This document shows positions 1 to 12,772 of a stretch of 64,000 bases of DNA, piece by piece. The notes below the pieces were generated by a model. The model saw nothing but the letters and a program-made list of their open reading frames with translations, did no database searches and had not been told where the DNA came from. The position numbers and the translations under genes were made by a program. The stretch's first letter is position 1. Each line of letters starts with the position of its first letter. The stretch lies in the NCBI RefSeq assembly GCF_018866345.1, contig NZ_CP076443.1, positions 209,501 to 273,500 on the forward strand, written 5' to 3'. The DNA comes from Gemella sp. zg-570 (GTDB lineage: Bacteria > Bacillota > Bacilli > Staphylococcales > Gemellaceae).

Positions 1-296
1 GAAGAAATTAAAAATATTATGGTCATGCGACCACTTTCTTTCCAAATTTGTTTAATATCACATTGAAAAAGTAACATGGGTATGGCTAATGGAATTACAT
101 AAGACCAAATACTGTCATAAACTTCAGATTCTGTAGGAATTATTTTTAAATTACCTAGTGTCGCAGCTATTATCATAGCAATAATAGCACCGGTGATTTT
201 TTTTGCCCATGTAAACTTATCTTCTAAATATATACTAAATGCGGCTATAAATAAAATTATAGCCCACAAAATCCAAATATTATCTGCTTGTATCAT
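1..296 (-). CDS. DUF819 family membrane protein (N-terminal part, cut by window edge)
   Basis: Only the first 98 codons are inside the window; the gene runs off the left end. Translation from the ATG at 296 begins MIQADNIWILWAIILFIAAF and continues with hydrophobic segments broken by a charged stretch (YLEDKFTWAKK), then a conserved-looking IPLAIPMLLFQCDIKQIW. This matches my memory of DUF819 (YjcL-type) inner-membrane proteins, whose substrate is unknown. A strong Shine-Dalgarno, TTAGGAGGTATCT on the minus strand, precedes the ATG. It is the last visible gene of a four-gene minus-strand group with the NUDIX gene and two membrane proteins. Confidence 0.7.
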   Translation of the reverse strand, partial: MIQADNIWILWAIILFIAAFSIYLEDKFTWAKKITGAIIAMIIAATLGNLKIIPTESEVYDSIWSYVIPLAIPMLLFQCDIKQIWKESGRMTIIFLIS

Positions 297-320
297 AGAT
301 ACCTCCTAAGTATTTTATAA

Positions 321-731
321 TTATTTAGTGTAGCCAGTTATTTTTAAACATTTAATAACTTCAATTAATGTTGGTGTCAACTTACTTTTATCAGGCTTAT
401 AAATATCTATCCACTCATAAGAAGATATTTCATTTGCTATTGCAAAATCATATTTATAGTCCACCATAAAAATATAAGATGTGATAGGTATATTTTCAAA
501 CTGAGCTGTTGAATTTATTGTTGTTAAAAATCTTATACTATTTTCATCTACACTAATATTCAATTCTTCTTTTAACTCTCTGATAAGAGCTTCTTCTTTT
601 GTTTCATCAACTTCTAATTTTCCACCTGGCAAAATAAAATGACTAGCATTATTTTTCTTTTTTAGGGCTAAAAGTTTTCTATCTCTAATAATTATTCCTG
701 CTGATTTTATAATTTTATTTTCTTGATTCAT
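321..731 (-). CDS. NUDIX hydrolase (MutT-like)
   Basis: A 136-residue single-domain NUDIX protein, expected to hydrolyse a nucleoside diphosphate linked to another moiety, in the cytoplasm. The Nudix box is visible at residues about 37-59: G-K-L-E-V-D-E43, then R51-E-L-K-E55-E56, fitting GX5EX7REUXEE, with Asn in place of the usual Gly near its end. Length is normal for MutT-type housecleaning enzymes, but the substrate cannot be told from sequence. The start overlaps the end of the upstream membrane protein gene by 17 nt, suggesting translational coupling; its own ribosome binding site is weak. Confidence 0.85.
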   Translation of the reverse strand: MNQENKIIKSAGIIIRDRKLLALKKKNNASHFILPGGKLEVDETKEEALIRELKEELNISVDENSIRFLTTINSTAQFENIPITSYIFMVDYKYDFAIANEISSYEWIDIYKPDKSKLTPTLIEVIKCLKITGYTK

Positions 732-1239
732 AATTTCTATACCAAAATATTCCTATAATAGTTATTATTGCCGTTAAGTAAGGAAAGGCTAAATATATTT
801 TTGCAGTTACACTTATACTCATAAGTATAGCCTGAATTAAGGACGGTACAAATATAATTAAAGGAACTGCCTTATTCACATTAAATTTTTTAGCTAGGTA
901 CATAGTTGCAAGAAGCCAAACAAGTATTATGACTATACAAATTATTCGAGGAATATAAAAATTATAATTTTTAGCAAAACCAAAAGGATTAAATACCAGT
1001 AGAATTATCATAAAAATAAAAATTCCACTTTGAACATTGCTGACAGTTTGCCTATTAATATTCTGATTTATTATAAGAGAATATATTACTAAAAATCCTA
1101 GAAGTGCTAATGACAAAATCACAATTATTTCTATAATATTAGCAGGAACAAACGGATTTGTTAGCATAGGAAAAAAATAAAAAAATAAGTAAATAGAAAA
1201 TAAGAAAAGCAATCTAAATTTTTCAAACTTTTTATTCAT
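715..1239 (-). CDS. hypothetical multi-pass membrane protein
   Basis: A 174-residue protein made almost wholly of hydrophobic segments, about five or six predicted membrane spans, with short charged loops and a basic C-terminal end (RNYESRK). I recognise no family. The ATG at 1239 follows AAGGAGG at good spacing, and this ribosome binding site lies inside the last codons of the upstream membrane gene, so the two are probably co-translated. The 3' end overlaps the NUDIX gene. The neighbours give no clear hint of role. Confidence 0.6.
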   Translation of the reverse strand: MNKKFEKFRLLFLFSIYLFFYFFPMLTNPFVPANIIEIIVILSLALLGFLVIYSLIINQNINRQTVSNVQSGIFIFMIILLVFNPFGFAKNYNFYIPRIICIVIILVWLLATMYLAKKFNVNKAVPLIIFVPSLIQAILMSISVTAKIYLAFPYLTAIITIIGIFWYRNYESRK

Positions 1240-1241
1240 AA

Positions 1242-1568
1242 CTAGTCCTCCTTAGTAACTAATGCACCTATAAAATATCCAGCAAAAGAAAGTATAAAAA
1301 TTATAAGAAATACTACAATAACAGAATTATTATAAATAAAAAATAAGCCTGCACTACACATGGCAGATAAAAAAGGTATTTGTATTTCCTTGCCTAGCCT
1401 GTATGTGAAAAATAAATTTAGAGCAAAAGATAAAAATGCTAAAATAAGCATAATAGCAAAGGCTGCTTTGTCTAAATTATTCGTAGTATAACTAAGTATT
1501 AAGATAGGTATAGCTATATAACTAACTAAAAAAATTAAAAACATTCCAAATAAATGTTTAAAGGTCAT
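1242..1568 (-). CDS. hypothetical small membrane protein
   Basis: A 108-residue protein with about four hydrophobic spans and a short charged end (VTKED). The reading frame stays open upstream to an ATG at 1610, but the ATG at 1568 (MTFKHLFGMF) has the strong ribosome binding site AAAAGGAGG seven nt before it, so I take the shorter form. It is the first gene of the minus-strand group and lies two nt before the next membrane gene. No family recognised. Confidence 0.6.
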   Translation of the reverse strand: MTFKHLFGMFLIFLVSYIAIPILILSYTTNNLDKAAFAIMLILAFLSFALNLFFTYRLGKEIQIPFLSAMCSAGLFFIYNNSVIVVFLIIFILSFAGYFIGALVTKED

Positions 1569-1791
1569 TATTAACCTCCTTTTGTCGAAAATATATTTTT
1601 TCTTTATCAAAGTAAAAAATAATAAAAAATAATTTTGAAATCATTTTTAAAATTTAATGTATATAATTATACACAAATAAAAAAAAAATACAATAAATAG
1701 TTATCAAATCAAATTTAAAATAAATTTATTTGAAATGAAATATCAAAAATTTATTTTTAAATTTTATTATGATCATCTATTCTGAAATAAC

Positions 1792-1820
1792 TTGTTAAAT
1801 ATTAAAAATTAGAGTAAAAT
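1792..1820 (+). promoter_or_regulatory. putative sigma-A promoter of upp
   Basis: TTGTTA (1792-1797), a 17-nt spacer, then TAAAAT (1815-1820), 36 nt before the upp ATG. The rest of the 1569-1855 gap between the divergent genes is AT-rich and shows nothing else I can name. Confidence 0.55.
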
Positions 1821-1855
1821 TATTTTATAACAATTATTTTAAAGGAGTATAGAAT

Positions 1856-2485
1856 ATGTCAAAGGTACATGTATTTGATCATCCCTTAATTCAGCATAAA
1901 CTATCATTCATTAGAGATATAGAGACAAGTTCTAAAGACTTTAGACAACTAACTAATGAAGTTGGTATGTTAATGGGCTATGAATTAACTAGGGATTTAC
2001 CATTGGAAGAAGTAACAGTTACGACACCTGTGGAAACTACAACTTGCAAAAGATTGTCAGGAAAAAAAATAGTTTTTGTTCCAATTTTAAGAGCAGGTTT
2101 AGGAATGGTAGATGGGTTAATGGCTTTAATTCCATCTGCAAGAGTTGGGCATGTTGGTTTGTATAGAGATCCGGAAACTTTGCAACCACACGAATATTTT
2201 GTAAAGATACCTAACGAACCAGAAAAAAGACAATTTATAGTAGTCGACCCAATGTTAGCAACTGGAGGTTCTGCCATAGCGGCGATAAACTCTTTAAAAC
2301 AAAGAGGGGTTACTGATATTAAATTTATGTGTTTAATAGCAGCACCAGAAGGCGTAGAAGCACTAAAAAATGCTCATCCTGAAATTGAAATTTTTATTGC
2401 AGGCTTAGATAGTCATTTGAACGATCATGGCTATATTGTTCCAGGACTTGGTGATGCGGGAGATAGAATATTTGGAACTAAGTAA
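1856..2485 (+). CDS. upp: uracil phosphoribosyltransferase
   Basis: This cytoplasmic salvage enzyme converts uracil and PRPP to UMP. The 209-residue length is exactly usual. The PRPP-binding loop is clear at about residues 127-142 ([17 protein letters not shown]), the RAGLG segment of the family is near residue 79, and the C-terminal uracil-binding part ends [23 protein letters not shown] precedes the ATG at good spacing. In many Firmicutes upp sits directly before the ATP synthase operon, as here. The 149-nt gap to atpB holds a separate promoter. Confidence 0.97.
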   Translation: MSKVHVFDHPLIQHKLSFIRDIETSSKDFRQLTNEVGMLMGYELTRDLPLEEVTVTTPVETTTCKRLSGKKIVFVPILRAGLGMVDGLMALIPSARVGHVGLYRDPETLQPHEYFVKIPNEPEKRQFIVVDPMLATGGSAIAAINSLKQRGVTDIKFMCLIAAPEGVEALKNAHPEIEIFIAGLDSHLNDHGYIVPGLGDAGDRIFGTK

Positions 2486-2528
2486 AATATTAAAATTGTT
2501 TTAATGGGTATTTTAAAACTAAAATTAC

Positions 2529-2557
2529 TTGAAACATAAATTAAAAAATAATATAAT
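2529..2557 (+). promoter_or_regulatory. sigma-A promoter of the atp operon
   Basis: TTGAAA (2529-2534), a 17-nt spacer, and a perfect TATAAT (2552-2557). It lies about 78 nt before atpB and would drive atpBEFHAGDC independently of upp. Confidence 0.7.
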
Positions 2558-2634
2558 GTAAACTGTACGTCTAATATGTTAAGACAGTAGATGATATACA
2601 AAACTAATTTCTAAAAAGAGAGGCGAGAGATTAA

Positions 2635-3363
2635 ATGCATGAGCAAACTTATCTCATCACGAAATTATTTGGTACTGATATTACTTTAAATATACCTAGT
2701 GCCATAGGTACTATTTTAACTTGTTTGATAACATTTTTTATGGTTATGTTTTTCACAAAGAGAGTAGAATTAAGACCAGATAGTAAACGGCAAAATATGA
2801 TTGAAATAATTGCAGACTTAATAAGAAAAGTTATTTCAGAAAATATATCTTGGGCTAAGTATGGAAAAAATTTATGGGCTATGGGGTTAAGTTTAGTAAC
2901 ATTATTAGTAGTTGCTAATACCATTGGAGTTTTATTAGAAATTAGCTATGATGATGTATTATATATAAACTCTGTTACAGCAGATCCAACTTTTACTTTT
3001 ACGTTGGCAGGTATCATGATATTGTTCACTCATTATTATAGTTATAAAAACAAGGGTGCTAAGTTTTACTTGGGTACTTTTGCTTCGAACGGTGTATGGC
3101 TAACACCCTTCAAAATTATAGAAGAGTTTGTAAATATACTTACTCTATCAATGCGTTTGTTTGGTAACATATTCGCAGGTGAAGTTCTATTAGGTATGCT
3201 AGTTTCCCTAGCTACTATCGGCGGAGTTTTATACTTCATACCAGGAATTATCGGGCTTGTAATATGGAAAGGCTTCTCACTATTTATAGGTTTTATCCAA
3301 GCATATATATTTACAACAATGGTGTATACCTACATTTCACATAAAGTTTCAGATGAACACTAA
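2635..3363 (+). CDS. atpB: F1Fo ATP synthase subunit a
   Basis: Fo subunit a forms the proton half-channels next to the c-ring. The 242-residue protein has five or six membrane spans, and the family signature with the essential arginine is visible near residue 175 (LSMRLFGNIFAGEVLLGML). GAGGCGAGAG lies before the ATG at 2635. It is the first gene of the operon; I see no atpI between upp and atpB, although that gene is common at this position in other bacteria. In fermentative Gram-positives this complex mainly works as an ATP-driven proton pump. Confidence 0.95.
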   Translation: MHEQTYLITKLFGTDITLNIPSAIGTILTCLITFFMVMFFTKRVELRPDSKRQNMIEIIADLIRKVISENISWAKYGKNLWAMGLSLVTLLVVANTIGVLLEISYDDVLYINSVTADPTFTFTLAGIMILFTHYYSYKNKGAKFYLGTFASNGVWLTPFKIIEEFVNILTLSMRLFGNIFAGEVLLGMLVSLATIGGVLYFIPGIIGLVIWKGFSLFIGFIQAYIFTTMVYTYISHKVSDEH

Positions 3364-3408
3364 AAACATAATTATTATACAAAAATTTACGGAGGTTAAA
3401 AATTAATT

Positions 3409-3621
3409 ATGGGATTATTAGGAGCAGGAATAGCGGCAGGTTTAGCTGCTTTAGGAGCAGGTATTGGCAATGGATTTTTATTTGGAAAATATATGGAATC
3501 ATCAGCACGTCAACCAGAGCTAGAACCAAAATTCAAATCTAGTGCATTAATGATGTTCGCCTTAGTAGAGGGTTTCCCAATTCTTAGTATCGTAGTGGCG
3601 TTTATACTTATATATAAATAA
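3409..3621 (+). CDS. atpE: F1Fo ATP synthase subunit c
   Basis: The 70-residue hairpin subunit forms the rotor ring in the membrane. Helix 1 shows the glycine-rich packing motif GAGIGNG, the polar loop contains ARQPE, and helix 2 carries the ion-binding carboxylate as Glu54 in ALVEGFPI. The residue after that glutamate is Gly, not the Ser or Thr of sodium-type rings, so proton use is more likely. GGAGG precedes the start. Confidence 0.95.
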   Translation: MGLLGAGIAAGLAALGAGIGNGFLFGKYMESSARQPELEPKFKSSALMMFALVEGFPILSIVVAFILIYK

Positions 3622-3661
3622 TAGATAACTACCAGAATACTAAGATAGGAGGATGTTAAAT

Positions 3662-4186
3662 ATGGGACAATTAATATTTTTAGCTACAGAACATTCTTCT
3701 CAACAAGGTTTTAATATAGCAAATATAATAGTAAACGTAATTGCAGGATTAATTCTTTTTTGGGCACTTTATAAATTTGCTTGGAGTAAACTACTAAATA
3801 TGCTTGATGAACGTCAAGCTTTAGTAAATAATCAACTTGACGAAGCTGAAAGAAACCAAAAAGAATCTTTAGAATTATTAAAAAAAAATCAAGAAAACTT
3901 AGCCAATGCACAAGCTGAAATCAAAGATATGATGGAAAAAGCTCGCGAACAGTCTAAACTTGAAAAACGCACAATTCTAAATGATGCAAAAGAACACGCA
4001 GAACTAATAAAAGAAAATGCTAGACGAGACATCGAAGACGAGAAGAACAAAGCACTAGATGAAATAAGCAAGCAAATAGTAGAATTATCTGTATTGGTAG
4101 CATCAAAAATTATTGAAAAAGAATTAGATGCTAATGCTCAAAGTGTACTTGTAGATAAAATTATAAGAGAGGTAGGGAATAAGTAA
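3662..4186 (+). CDS. atpF: F1Fo ATP synthase subunit b
   Basis: Peripheral stalk subunit. One N-terminal membrane span (about residues 20-40, NIIVNVIAGLILFWALYKF) is followed by a long charged coiled coil, as usual for the family. An ATG at 3653 also lies in frame but touches the AGGAGG; the ATG at 3662 (MGQLIFLATE) has nine nt of spacing and is the better start, giving 174 residues. The stop overlaps the atpH start by one base (TAATG). Confidence 0.95.
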   Translation: MGQLIFLATEHSSQQGFNIANIIVNVIAGLILFWALYKFAWSKLLNMLDERQALVNNQLDEAERNQKESLELLKKNQENLANAQAEIKDMMEKAREQSKLEKRTILNDAKEHAELIKENARRDIEDEKNKALDEISKQIVELSVLVASKIIEKELDANAQSVLVDKIIREVGNK

Positions 4187-4725
4187 TGAGTAAATCGATT
4201 TTAGCTGCTAAAATAGGAAAAACACTATTTAACATTGCTAAAGCAAACAACACATTATCAATAGTTGATAATGATTTAAAACAATGCTCAAAAGCTATTT
4301 TAGAAGAAAATAGCTTCATTACTTTGATGAATAACCCTAATATAAGTAAAGAACAAAAATGTCAAATAATTGATAAAGCATTTAGTGGTGTTAATAAATA
4401 CGTTGTGAATGTTATAAAAATTTTGGCAAATAATTTACAAATAACTTTAATAGGAGATGTAGTAGAAGTTTATACAGAAATAAGTAATGTATTCAACAAT
4501 ACAACTTTTGTAAAAGTAGAATCTGTTTATAAACTAAATTCTGAAGAACTAACTAAATTAGCTGATACTATTAAGGGGAAACTAAATGTTAATAAAGTAG
4601 AAATAGATAATGTTATTGATGAAAGTTTAATTGGAGGACTAAAGATATCTTACAAGGGTAAAGTAATAGACTCCACAATTAAGACAAGAATTAAGGATAT
4701 TCAAAGAAAAATGGCTAACATTTAG
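4186..4725 (+). CDS. atpH: F1Fo ATP synthase subunit delta
   Basis: The delta (OSCP) subunit links the b stalk to the top of the alpha-beta ring. Length 179 residues is normal. The C-terminal part has the family pattern GGLKISYKGKVIDSTIKTRI. Its start overlaps the atpF stop by one base, indicating coupled translation. It is followed after 25 nt by atpA. Confidence 0.93.
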   Translation: MSKSILAAKIGKTLFNIAKANNTLSIVDNDLKQCSKAILEENSFITLMNNPNISKEQKCQIIDKAFSGVNKYVVNVIKILANNLQITLIGDVVEVYTEISNVFNNTTFVKVESVYKLNSEELTKLADTIKGKLNVNKVEIDNVIDESLIGGLKISYKGKVIDSTIKTRIKDIQRKMANI

Positions 4726-4750
4726 TATAAAAAATTAAGGAGGGACATAG

Positions 4751-6253
<1,503 letters not shown>

Positions 6254-6281
6254 AATGTAATTAGAAAAGGCGGTGAATTAG

Positions 6282-7160
<879 letters not shown>

Positions 7161-7174
7161 TTTAAAAAATGATG

Positions 7175-8624
<1,450 letters not shown>

Positions 8625-8638
8625 AATAGGAGATATAT

Positions 8639-9043
8639 ATGAATACTATGAAAGTAACAATAGCTACCCCTCATGGAGAAGTTTATAATGAGCAGAATAT
8701 CAGAATGGTTACAATAGAAACACATAATGGTAGTATGGGCATTATGGCAAAACATGAACCAACAGTTACAACATTAAAAATAGGCACTTTAAAAGTTGTA
8801 GACGATAAAAATAAAAATATCTATTTTGCAGTAAGTGAAGGTGTTGCAGAATGTCATGGCAAAGAAGTTACCATTATAGTTCAAACTGCTGAATTAGCTG
8901 ATATTATTGATAAGGACCGTGCGGAACGTGCAAAACAAAGAGCAGAAGAAAGATTAACCTCTGATACGAACTATGATGTAAAAAGAGCTCAGATAGCTTT
9001 AGCAAAAGCTCTAGCACGTTTAAAAGTAGCAGAATTAAATTAG
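8639..9043 (+). CDS. atpC: F1Fo ATP synthase subunit epsilon
   Basis: Regulatory subunit at the foot of the rotor. The 134-residue protein has the N-terminal beta-sandwich (MKVTIATPHGEVYNEQN) and a C-terminal helical hairpin rich in Ala, Arg and Glu, which in the family can inhibit ATP hydrolysis. AGGAGATATAT precedes the first ATG. It is the last gene of the operon and is followed directly by a strong terminator. Confidence 0.94.
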   Translation: MNTMKVTIATPHGEVYNEQNIRMVTIETHNGSMGIMAKHEPTVTTLKIGTLKVVDDKNKNIYFAVSEGVAECHGKEVTIIVQTAELADIIDKDRAERAKQRAEERLTSDTNYDVKRAQIALAKALARLKVAELN

Positions 9044-9076
9044 AAAAAGTATGACAAATATTTGTCATACTTTTTT
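9044..9076 (+). terminator. terminator of the atp operon
   Basis: A perfect palindrome, AAAGTATGACAAAT then ATTTGTCATACTTT, ending in a run of six T. It starts one nt after the atpC stop codon. Confidence 0.9.
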
Positions 9077-9269
9077 ATTTTAAAATTATTAATGGGAATT
9101 TTTAAAATTATATGTAAAAACGAATAAGAAATTAAATTCTATTTATTTAGATATTAAAATAAAAAATAAAAAATTATTGATTACTAATTTTAATAAATAA
9201 TTTTAATAATAAAGTAGTAAAAAATAAGTTTATAAAAATTTTCTTTAAAAATGTATAGAATAAAATTTT

Positions 9270-9305
9270 CATCTTAATTTTTTAAAAAGAATTTAAGATG
9301 TTTTT
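9270..9305 (+). terminator. second terminator-like hairpin after the atp operon
   Basis: CATCTTAA (9270-9277) and TTAAGATG (9293-9300) can pair over a 15-nt AT loop and are followed by five T. The gap 9077-9435 is otherwise AT-rich noncoding sequence apart from the noc promoter and a palindrome beside it. Confidence 0.4.
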
Positions 9306-9370
9306 GGGAAATTAATATTAAATTTAGCATTAGATAAAGATATTTTATTAAAATTTCTTTGGGAAATATT

Positions 9371-9399
9371 TTGACTTATCAGCCATGATATGATATTCT
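9371..9399 (+). promoter_or_regulatory. promoter of noc-soj-parB
   Basis: TTGACT (9371-9376), 17-nt spacer, TATTCT (9394-9399), 37 nt before the TTG start of noc. The palindrome ATTTC-TTTGG-GAAAT (9353-9367) ends four nt before the -35. Confidence 0.6.
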
Positions 9400-9435
9400 A
9401 TTTTATAATAATGTAAAAAGATGGGAGTGATTTTA

Positions 9436-10287
9436 TTGGTAGGAACAGCAAAGCCATTTAGTAAACTATATAACCTAACACATAGGGCAGACAAGGTAGG
9501 AATTTCTGACGAAGATGTGCTAAAGGAAATATATGTTGATAGAATAGTACCGAGTAAGTTTCAACCTAGACGAGAATTTGATGATAGTAAGATTATAGAA
9601 TTAGCAGAATCAATTAAACAAAATGGTTTGTTGCAATCAATAACTGTAAGAGAGTTAGCAGACGGGAATTATGAACTTATTGCTGGGGAACGAAGACTTA
9701 GAGCCTTAAAATACTTAAACGAAACAAAAACCAAGGCAATAGTAAAAGAATTGACTGATGAACAGATGGCAACCTTAGCCTTAATAGAAAATATTCAAAG
9801 AGAAGAATTAAGTCCCATAGAAGAAGCTAATGCCTATCAGCAATTATTAGAAATAAATAATATTACGCAAGAAGAGTTAGCCAAATCATTAGGAAAAACT
9901 CAGGCAACTGTTGCCAACAAAATTAGATTGTTAAAATTATGTCCCAAAGTAGTAGATGCAATTAGTACAAAAAAAATTACTGAAAGACATGGCAGGGCAA
10001 TGGTTAAATTAGAAACTAATGTTCAAGAAAAAATATTGCAACAAATTCTACTTCAAAATCTAAATGTTGTTCAGACAGAAGAAAAAATCAATAATTACTT
10101 AGAATTAAAAAATGAAAATAAGACTTCTGATAATATTATAAATTATGATGCTCAAAAAATATTGGCAAAGTTGCTCAAAGAAATTTCTAAGCTAGAAGAA
10201 AAATATGATGTAGACTTGTCAAAAGAAGAAGATGAAGAAATGAATGCTGTGGTTCTAACAGTTAGAGTACCTAGATATAAACAATAA
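9436..10287 (+). CDS. noc: nucleoid occlusion protein Noc-like ParB paralogue
   Basis: A 283-residue ParB-family DNA-binding CTPase fold protein. N-terminal AKPFSKLYN resembles the membrane-targeting helix of Noc. Then come the ParB box PSKFQPRREFDD, the CTP-binding motif AGERRLRALKYL, and a helix-turn-helix (TQEELAKSLGKTQATVANKI). The frame is open from ATG 9421, but GGGAGTGAT inside it sits six nt before TTG 9436, which I take as the start. Position before soj and parB is that of noc in Bacillus and Staphylococcus. Expected role: blocking division over the nucleoid. I found no clear canonical Noc site in the window. Confidence 0.85.
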   Translation: MVGTAKPFSKLYNLTHRADKVGISDEDVLKEIYVDRIVPSKFQPRREFDDSKIIELAESIKQNGLLQSITVRELADGNYELIAGERRLRALKYLNETKTKAIVKELTDEQMATLALIENIQREELSPIEEANAYQQLLEINNITQEELAKSLGKTQATVANKIRLLKLCPKVVDAISTKKITERHGRAMVKLETNVQEKILQQILLQNLNVVQTEEKINNYLELKNENKTSDNIINYDAQKILAKLLKEISKLEEKYDVDLSKEEDEEMNAVVLTVRVPRYKQ

Positions 10288-10297
10288 AGGAGAAGGA

Positions 10298-11056
10298 ATG
10301 AAAGTATTAGCAGTGTGCAACCAAAAGGGTGGTGTGGGGAAGACAACAACGGCTATAAATTTAGCAGCATCACTTGCAAGTTTAAAGAAGAAAGTATTAA
10401 TGATAGATACAGACCCCCAAGCCAATGCGACAAGTGGTATCGGTATTGATAAAAATGATGTAGAAAAATCAATTTATAGCGTACTTGTTGATGAAGTAAA
10501 TATAAATACAGCTATAAAACCTACGTCTTATGACAATCTTGATATAGTTCCATCAAGTATAGAACTAGCTGGTGCAGAAGTAGAACTTGTTTCTGTAATC
10601 AGTCGTGAACAAAGAATGAAAAATTCCATATCAGAATTAGAAAGTTCTTATGACTATATAATTATAGACTGTCCTCCATCTTTGGGTCTTATTACACTAA
10701 ATTCACTGACGGCTGCTGACGGAGTAATAATTCCTGTACAAACAGAATATTACGCCTTAGAAGGATTAAGTCAACTGATGAATACATTTAATATAGTTAG
10801 AAAACACCTAAATTCAACATTAGAAATTTTTGGTGTTCTGCTGACAATGACAGATAGCAGAACCAATATTTCTAGTCAGGTATCAGAAGAAGTGCGTAAA
10901 TATTTTAAAGAAAAAATTTTTGATACCATAATTTCAAGAACGGTAAGACTTAGTGAAGCTCCAAGTTTTGGCGAACCTATTATTGAATATGCAAAGTCTT
11001 CTACTGGAGCAAAACAATATCTAGCATTGGCAAAAGAGGTGATTGGTCGTGGCTAA
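10298..11056 (+). CDS. soj: chromosome partitioning ATPase Soj/ParA
   Basis: A 252-residue P-loop ATPase of the MinD/ParA class. The deviant Walker A KGGVGKTTTAINLAASL is at residues 10-26, Walker A' VLMIDTDPQANAT follows, and Walker B is IIIDCPPSLGLI. It partners ParB in origin segregation and, in Bacillus, control of DnaA. AAAGGAGAAGG precedes ATG 10298, ten nt after noc. Its end overlaps parB by 8 nt. Confidence 0.96.
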   Translation: MKVLAVCNQKGGVGKTTTAINLAASLASLKKKVLMIDTDPQANATSGIGIDKNDVEKSIYSVLVDEVNINTAIKPTSYDNLDIVPSSIELAGAEVELVSVISREQRMKNSISELESSYDYIIIDCPPSLGLITLNSLTAADGVIIPVQTEYYALEGLSQLMNTFNIVRKHLNSTLEIFGVLLTMTDSRTNISSQVSEEVRKYFKEKIFDTIISRTVRLSEAPSFGEPIIEYAKSSTGAKQYLALAKEVIGRG

Positions 11057-11903
11057 ATCAAAAGGATTAGGAAAAGGTCTAGGAGCTATTTTTCAAACGG
11101 AAAATGTTGAACAAATAGATGACAACTTTGTAAAAATTGAAGAAATAGATATAGAAAAAATTAAAAAAAATCCTTATCAACCCAGAACAACATTTAATGA
11201 AGAAAAAATCACAGAATTAGCAGGATCAATAGAAACAAATGGTCTTTTGCAACCCATAATTTTAAAAAAATCTATTAATGGCTACTATATAGTTGCAGGG
11301 GAAAGACGGGTTAAGGCATTTGAAAAATTAGGAAAGAAATCAATTCCAGCCATAGTAAAAAAATTTAGTGACGAAGAGATGATGGTTTTTGGCATTTTAG
11401 AAAATTTACAGCGCGAAGACTTATCAGTTTTAGAAGAGGCCTTGAGTTATAAACAATTAATGGATAGTTTAAAAATAACGCAAGAAGAGCTTGCTAAAAA
11501 ATTAGGTAAGAGTAGACCCTATGTTACTAACACCTTACGTTTACTAAAATTACCCCAGTCTGTAAAAGAAATGCTGGCAAATAATTTAATAACTGCAGGG
11601 CATGCAAAGACTCTACTCGGCTTGAAAGTAGAAAAAGAAATTCCTATTCTTGCACAAAAAGTTATTAAAGAAAATATGTCAGTTAGAAATTTAGAAGACT
11701 ATATAGCTAAAATTAAAAATCCTGCAATTATAAAAAAAACTATCAAAAAAGATATTTTTATTGAAGAACAAGAAAATATTTTGAAAAAATTATTGGGGAC
11801 GGAAGTTAAGATAAAACAAAGTCGTAATAAAAAAGGTAAGATAGAAATAGAATTTAATGATAATGAAGAATTTGACAGAATAGTGGGATTATTTAGGAAC
11901 TAA
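11049..11903 (+). CDS. parB: chromosome partitioning protein ParB/Spo0J
   Basis: A 284-residue CTP-dependent DNA clamp that loads on parS. It begins AKSKGLGKGLGAIF, the usual ParB N-terminus that stimulates Soj, then has NPYQPRTTF, the CTP motif AGERRVKAFEKLG and a helix-turn-helix (TQEELAKKLGKSRPYVTNTL). I choose GTG 11049 because AGAGGTGAT lies six nt before it; a TTG at 11043 is less well placed. No consensus parS (TGTTTCACGTGAAACA) is visible in the window. Confidence 0.94.
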   Translation: MAKSKGLGKGLGAIFQTENVEQIDDNFVKIEEIDIEKIKKNPYQPRTTFNEEKITELAGSIETNGLLQPIILKKSINGYYIVAGERRVKAFEKLGKKSIPAIVKKFSDEEMMVFGILENLQREDLSVLEEALSYKQLMDSLKITQEELAKKLGKSRPYVTNTLRLLKLPQSVKEMLANNLITAGHAKTLLGLKVEKEIPILAQKVIKENMSVRNLEDYIAKIKNPAIIKKTIKKDIFIEEQENILKKLLGTEVKIKQSRNKKGKIEIEFNDNEEFDRIVGLFRN

Positions 11904-11905
11904 AA

Positions 11906-12760
11906 ATGGAAGTGTTAAAAAATAAATTTTTAAATATAATAACAGATGAAAATTTGTACAAAATTCTTTTAGAGAAAATATTATTAATAATATTAATTGC
12001 AGTTATAGCCAGCCTTACAACCAAAATAATTTTAAAAATTTCTGATTACATAATGCTAACAAGTTTAAAAACTAATGAAAAATTTGGCATTAAGGCTAAT
12101 ATAAAACGTACCGATACGTTGCATAAATTAATCAATAACCTAATAAAATATCTGATATACTTTATAGCTTCTATTCAGATACTCTCTGTTTTCGGTATAA
12201 ACACAACAGGAATTTTAGCAAGTGCTGGGATAGTCAGTGTTGCCATTGGATTTGGAGCTCAAAGTCTTGTTAAAGATGTAATTACAGGATTTTTCTTGAT
12301 ATTAGAAGGTCAGTTTGATGTTGGGGATTATGTAAAAATAAATAATCAATCTGCTTTTATAGCCGAAGGAAGTGTCCTTGCCCTAGGTTTACGTTCAACA
12401 AAAATACTCGCTAATAGTGGTGAAATTTATTTTATTCCCAATAGTAGCATTAATCAAGTTATTAATTATTCTCAAACTTATAATCTAGCTACAGCAGAAT
12501 TTTCTATTTTAATTACAGAAAGTTTAGAAAAATTAGAAATGGAAATAAATAGCTTACTAGATTCATTAAATTCAAGTGATAACTACAATAAATATTTTTA
12601 CAAAAAAGAAAAAATAATATTGACTGCTATTACAAAAATAGAAGATAATATTGCTAGTATTAAAGTAGGGGTTAAGGTCAAATTAAATAAATCTAGTCTA
12701 GTAGAAACAAAACTAAGAAAAGATTTTTATAATAAATTTCAAGGCAGATTGAAAGGTTAA
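11906..12760 (+). CDS. small-conductance mechanosensitive channel (MscS family)
   Basis: A 284-residue membrane protein with three N-terminal spans. The pore helix is the family pattern GILASAGIVSVAIGFGAQSL (about residues 107-126), followed by the beta domain (VKDVITGFFLILEGQFDVGDY). It would release solutes on hypo-osmotic shock. It starts two nt after parB with a weak AGGAAC ribosome binding site, so coupling is likely. Staphylococci have the same parB-mscS order. Confidence 0.9.
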   Translation: MEVLKNKFLNIITDENLYKILLEKILLIILIAVIASLTTKIILKISDYIMLTSLKTNEKFGIKANIKRTDTLHKLINNLIKYLIYFIASIQILSVFGINTTGILASAGIVSVAIGFGAQSLVKDVITGFFLILEGQFDVGDYVKINNQSAFIAEGSVLALGLRSTKILANSGEIYFIPNSSINQVINYSQTYNLATAEFSILITESLEKLEMEINSLLDSLNSSDNYNKYFYKKEKIILTAITKIEDNIASIKVGVKVKLNKSSLVETKLRKDFYNKFQGRLKG

Positions 12761-12772
12761 TAAGAGGAGCTT

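Noticed and set aside
2560-2620. Hairpin in the atpB leader (GTCT/AGAC)
   Set aside because: Only four continuous pairs with an interrupted extension; not distinguishable from chance.
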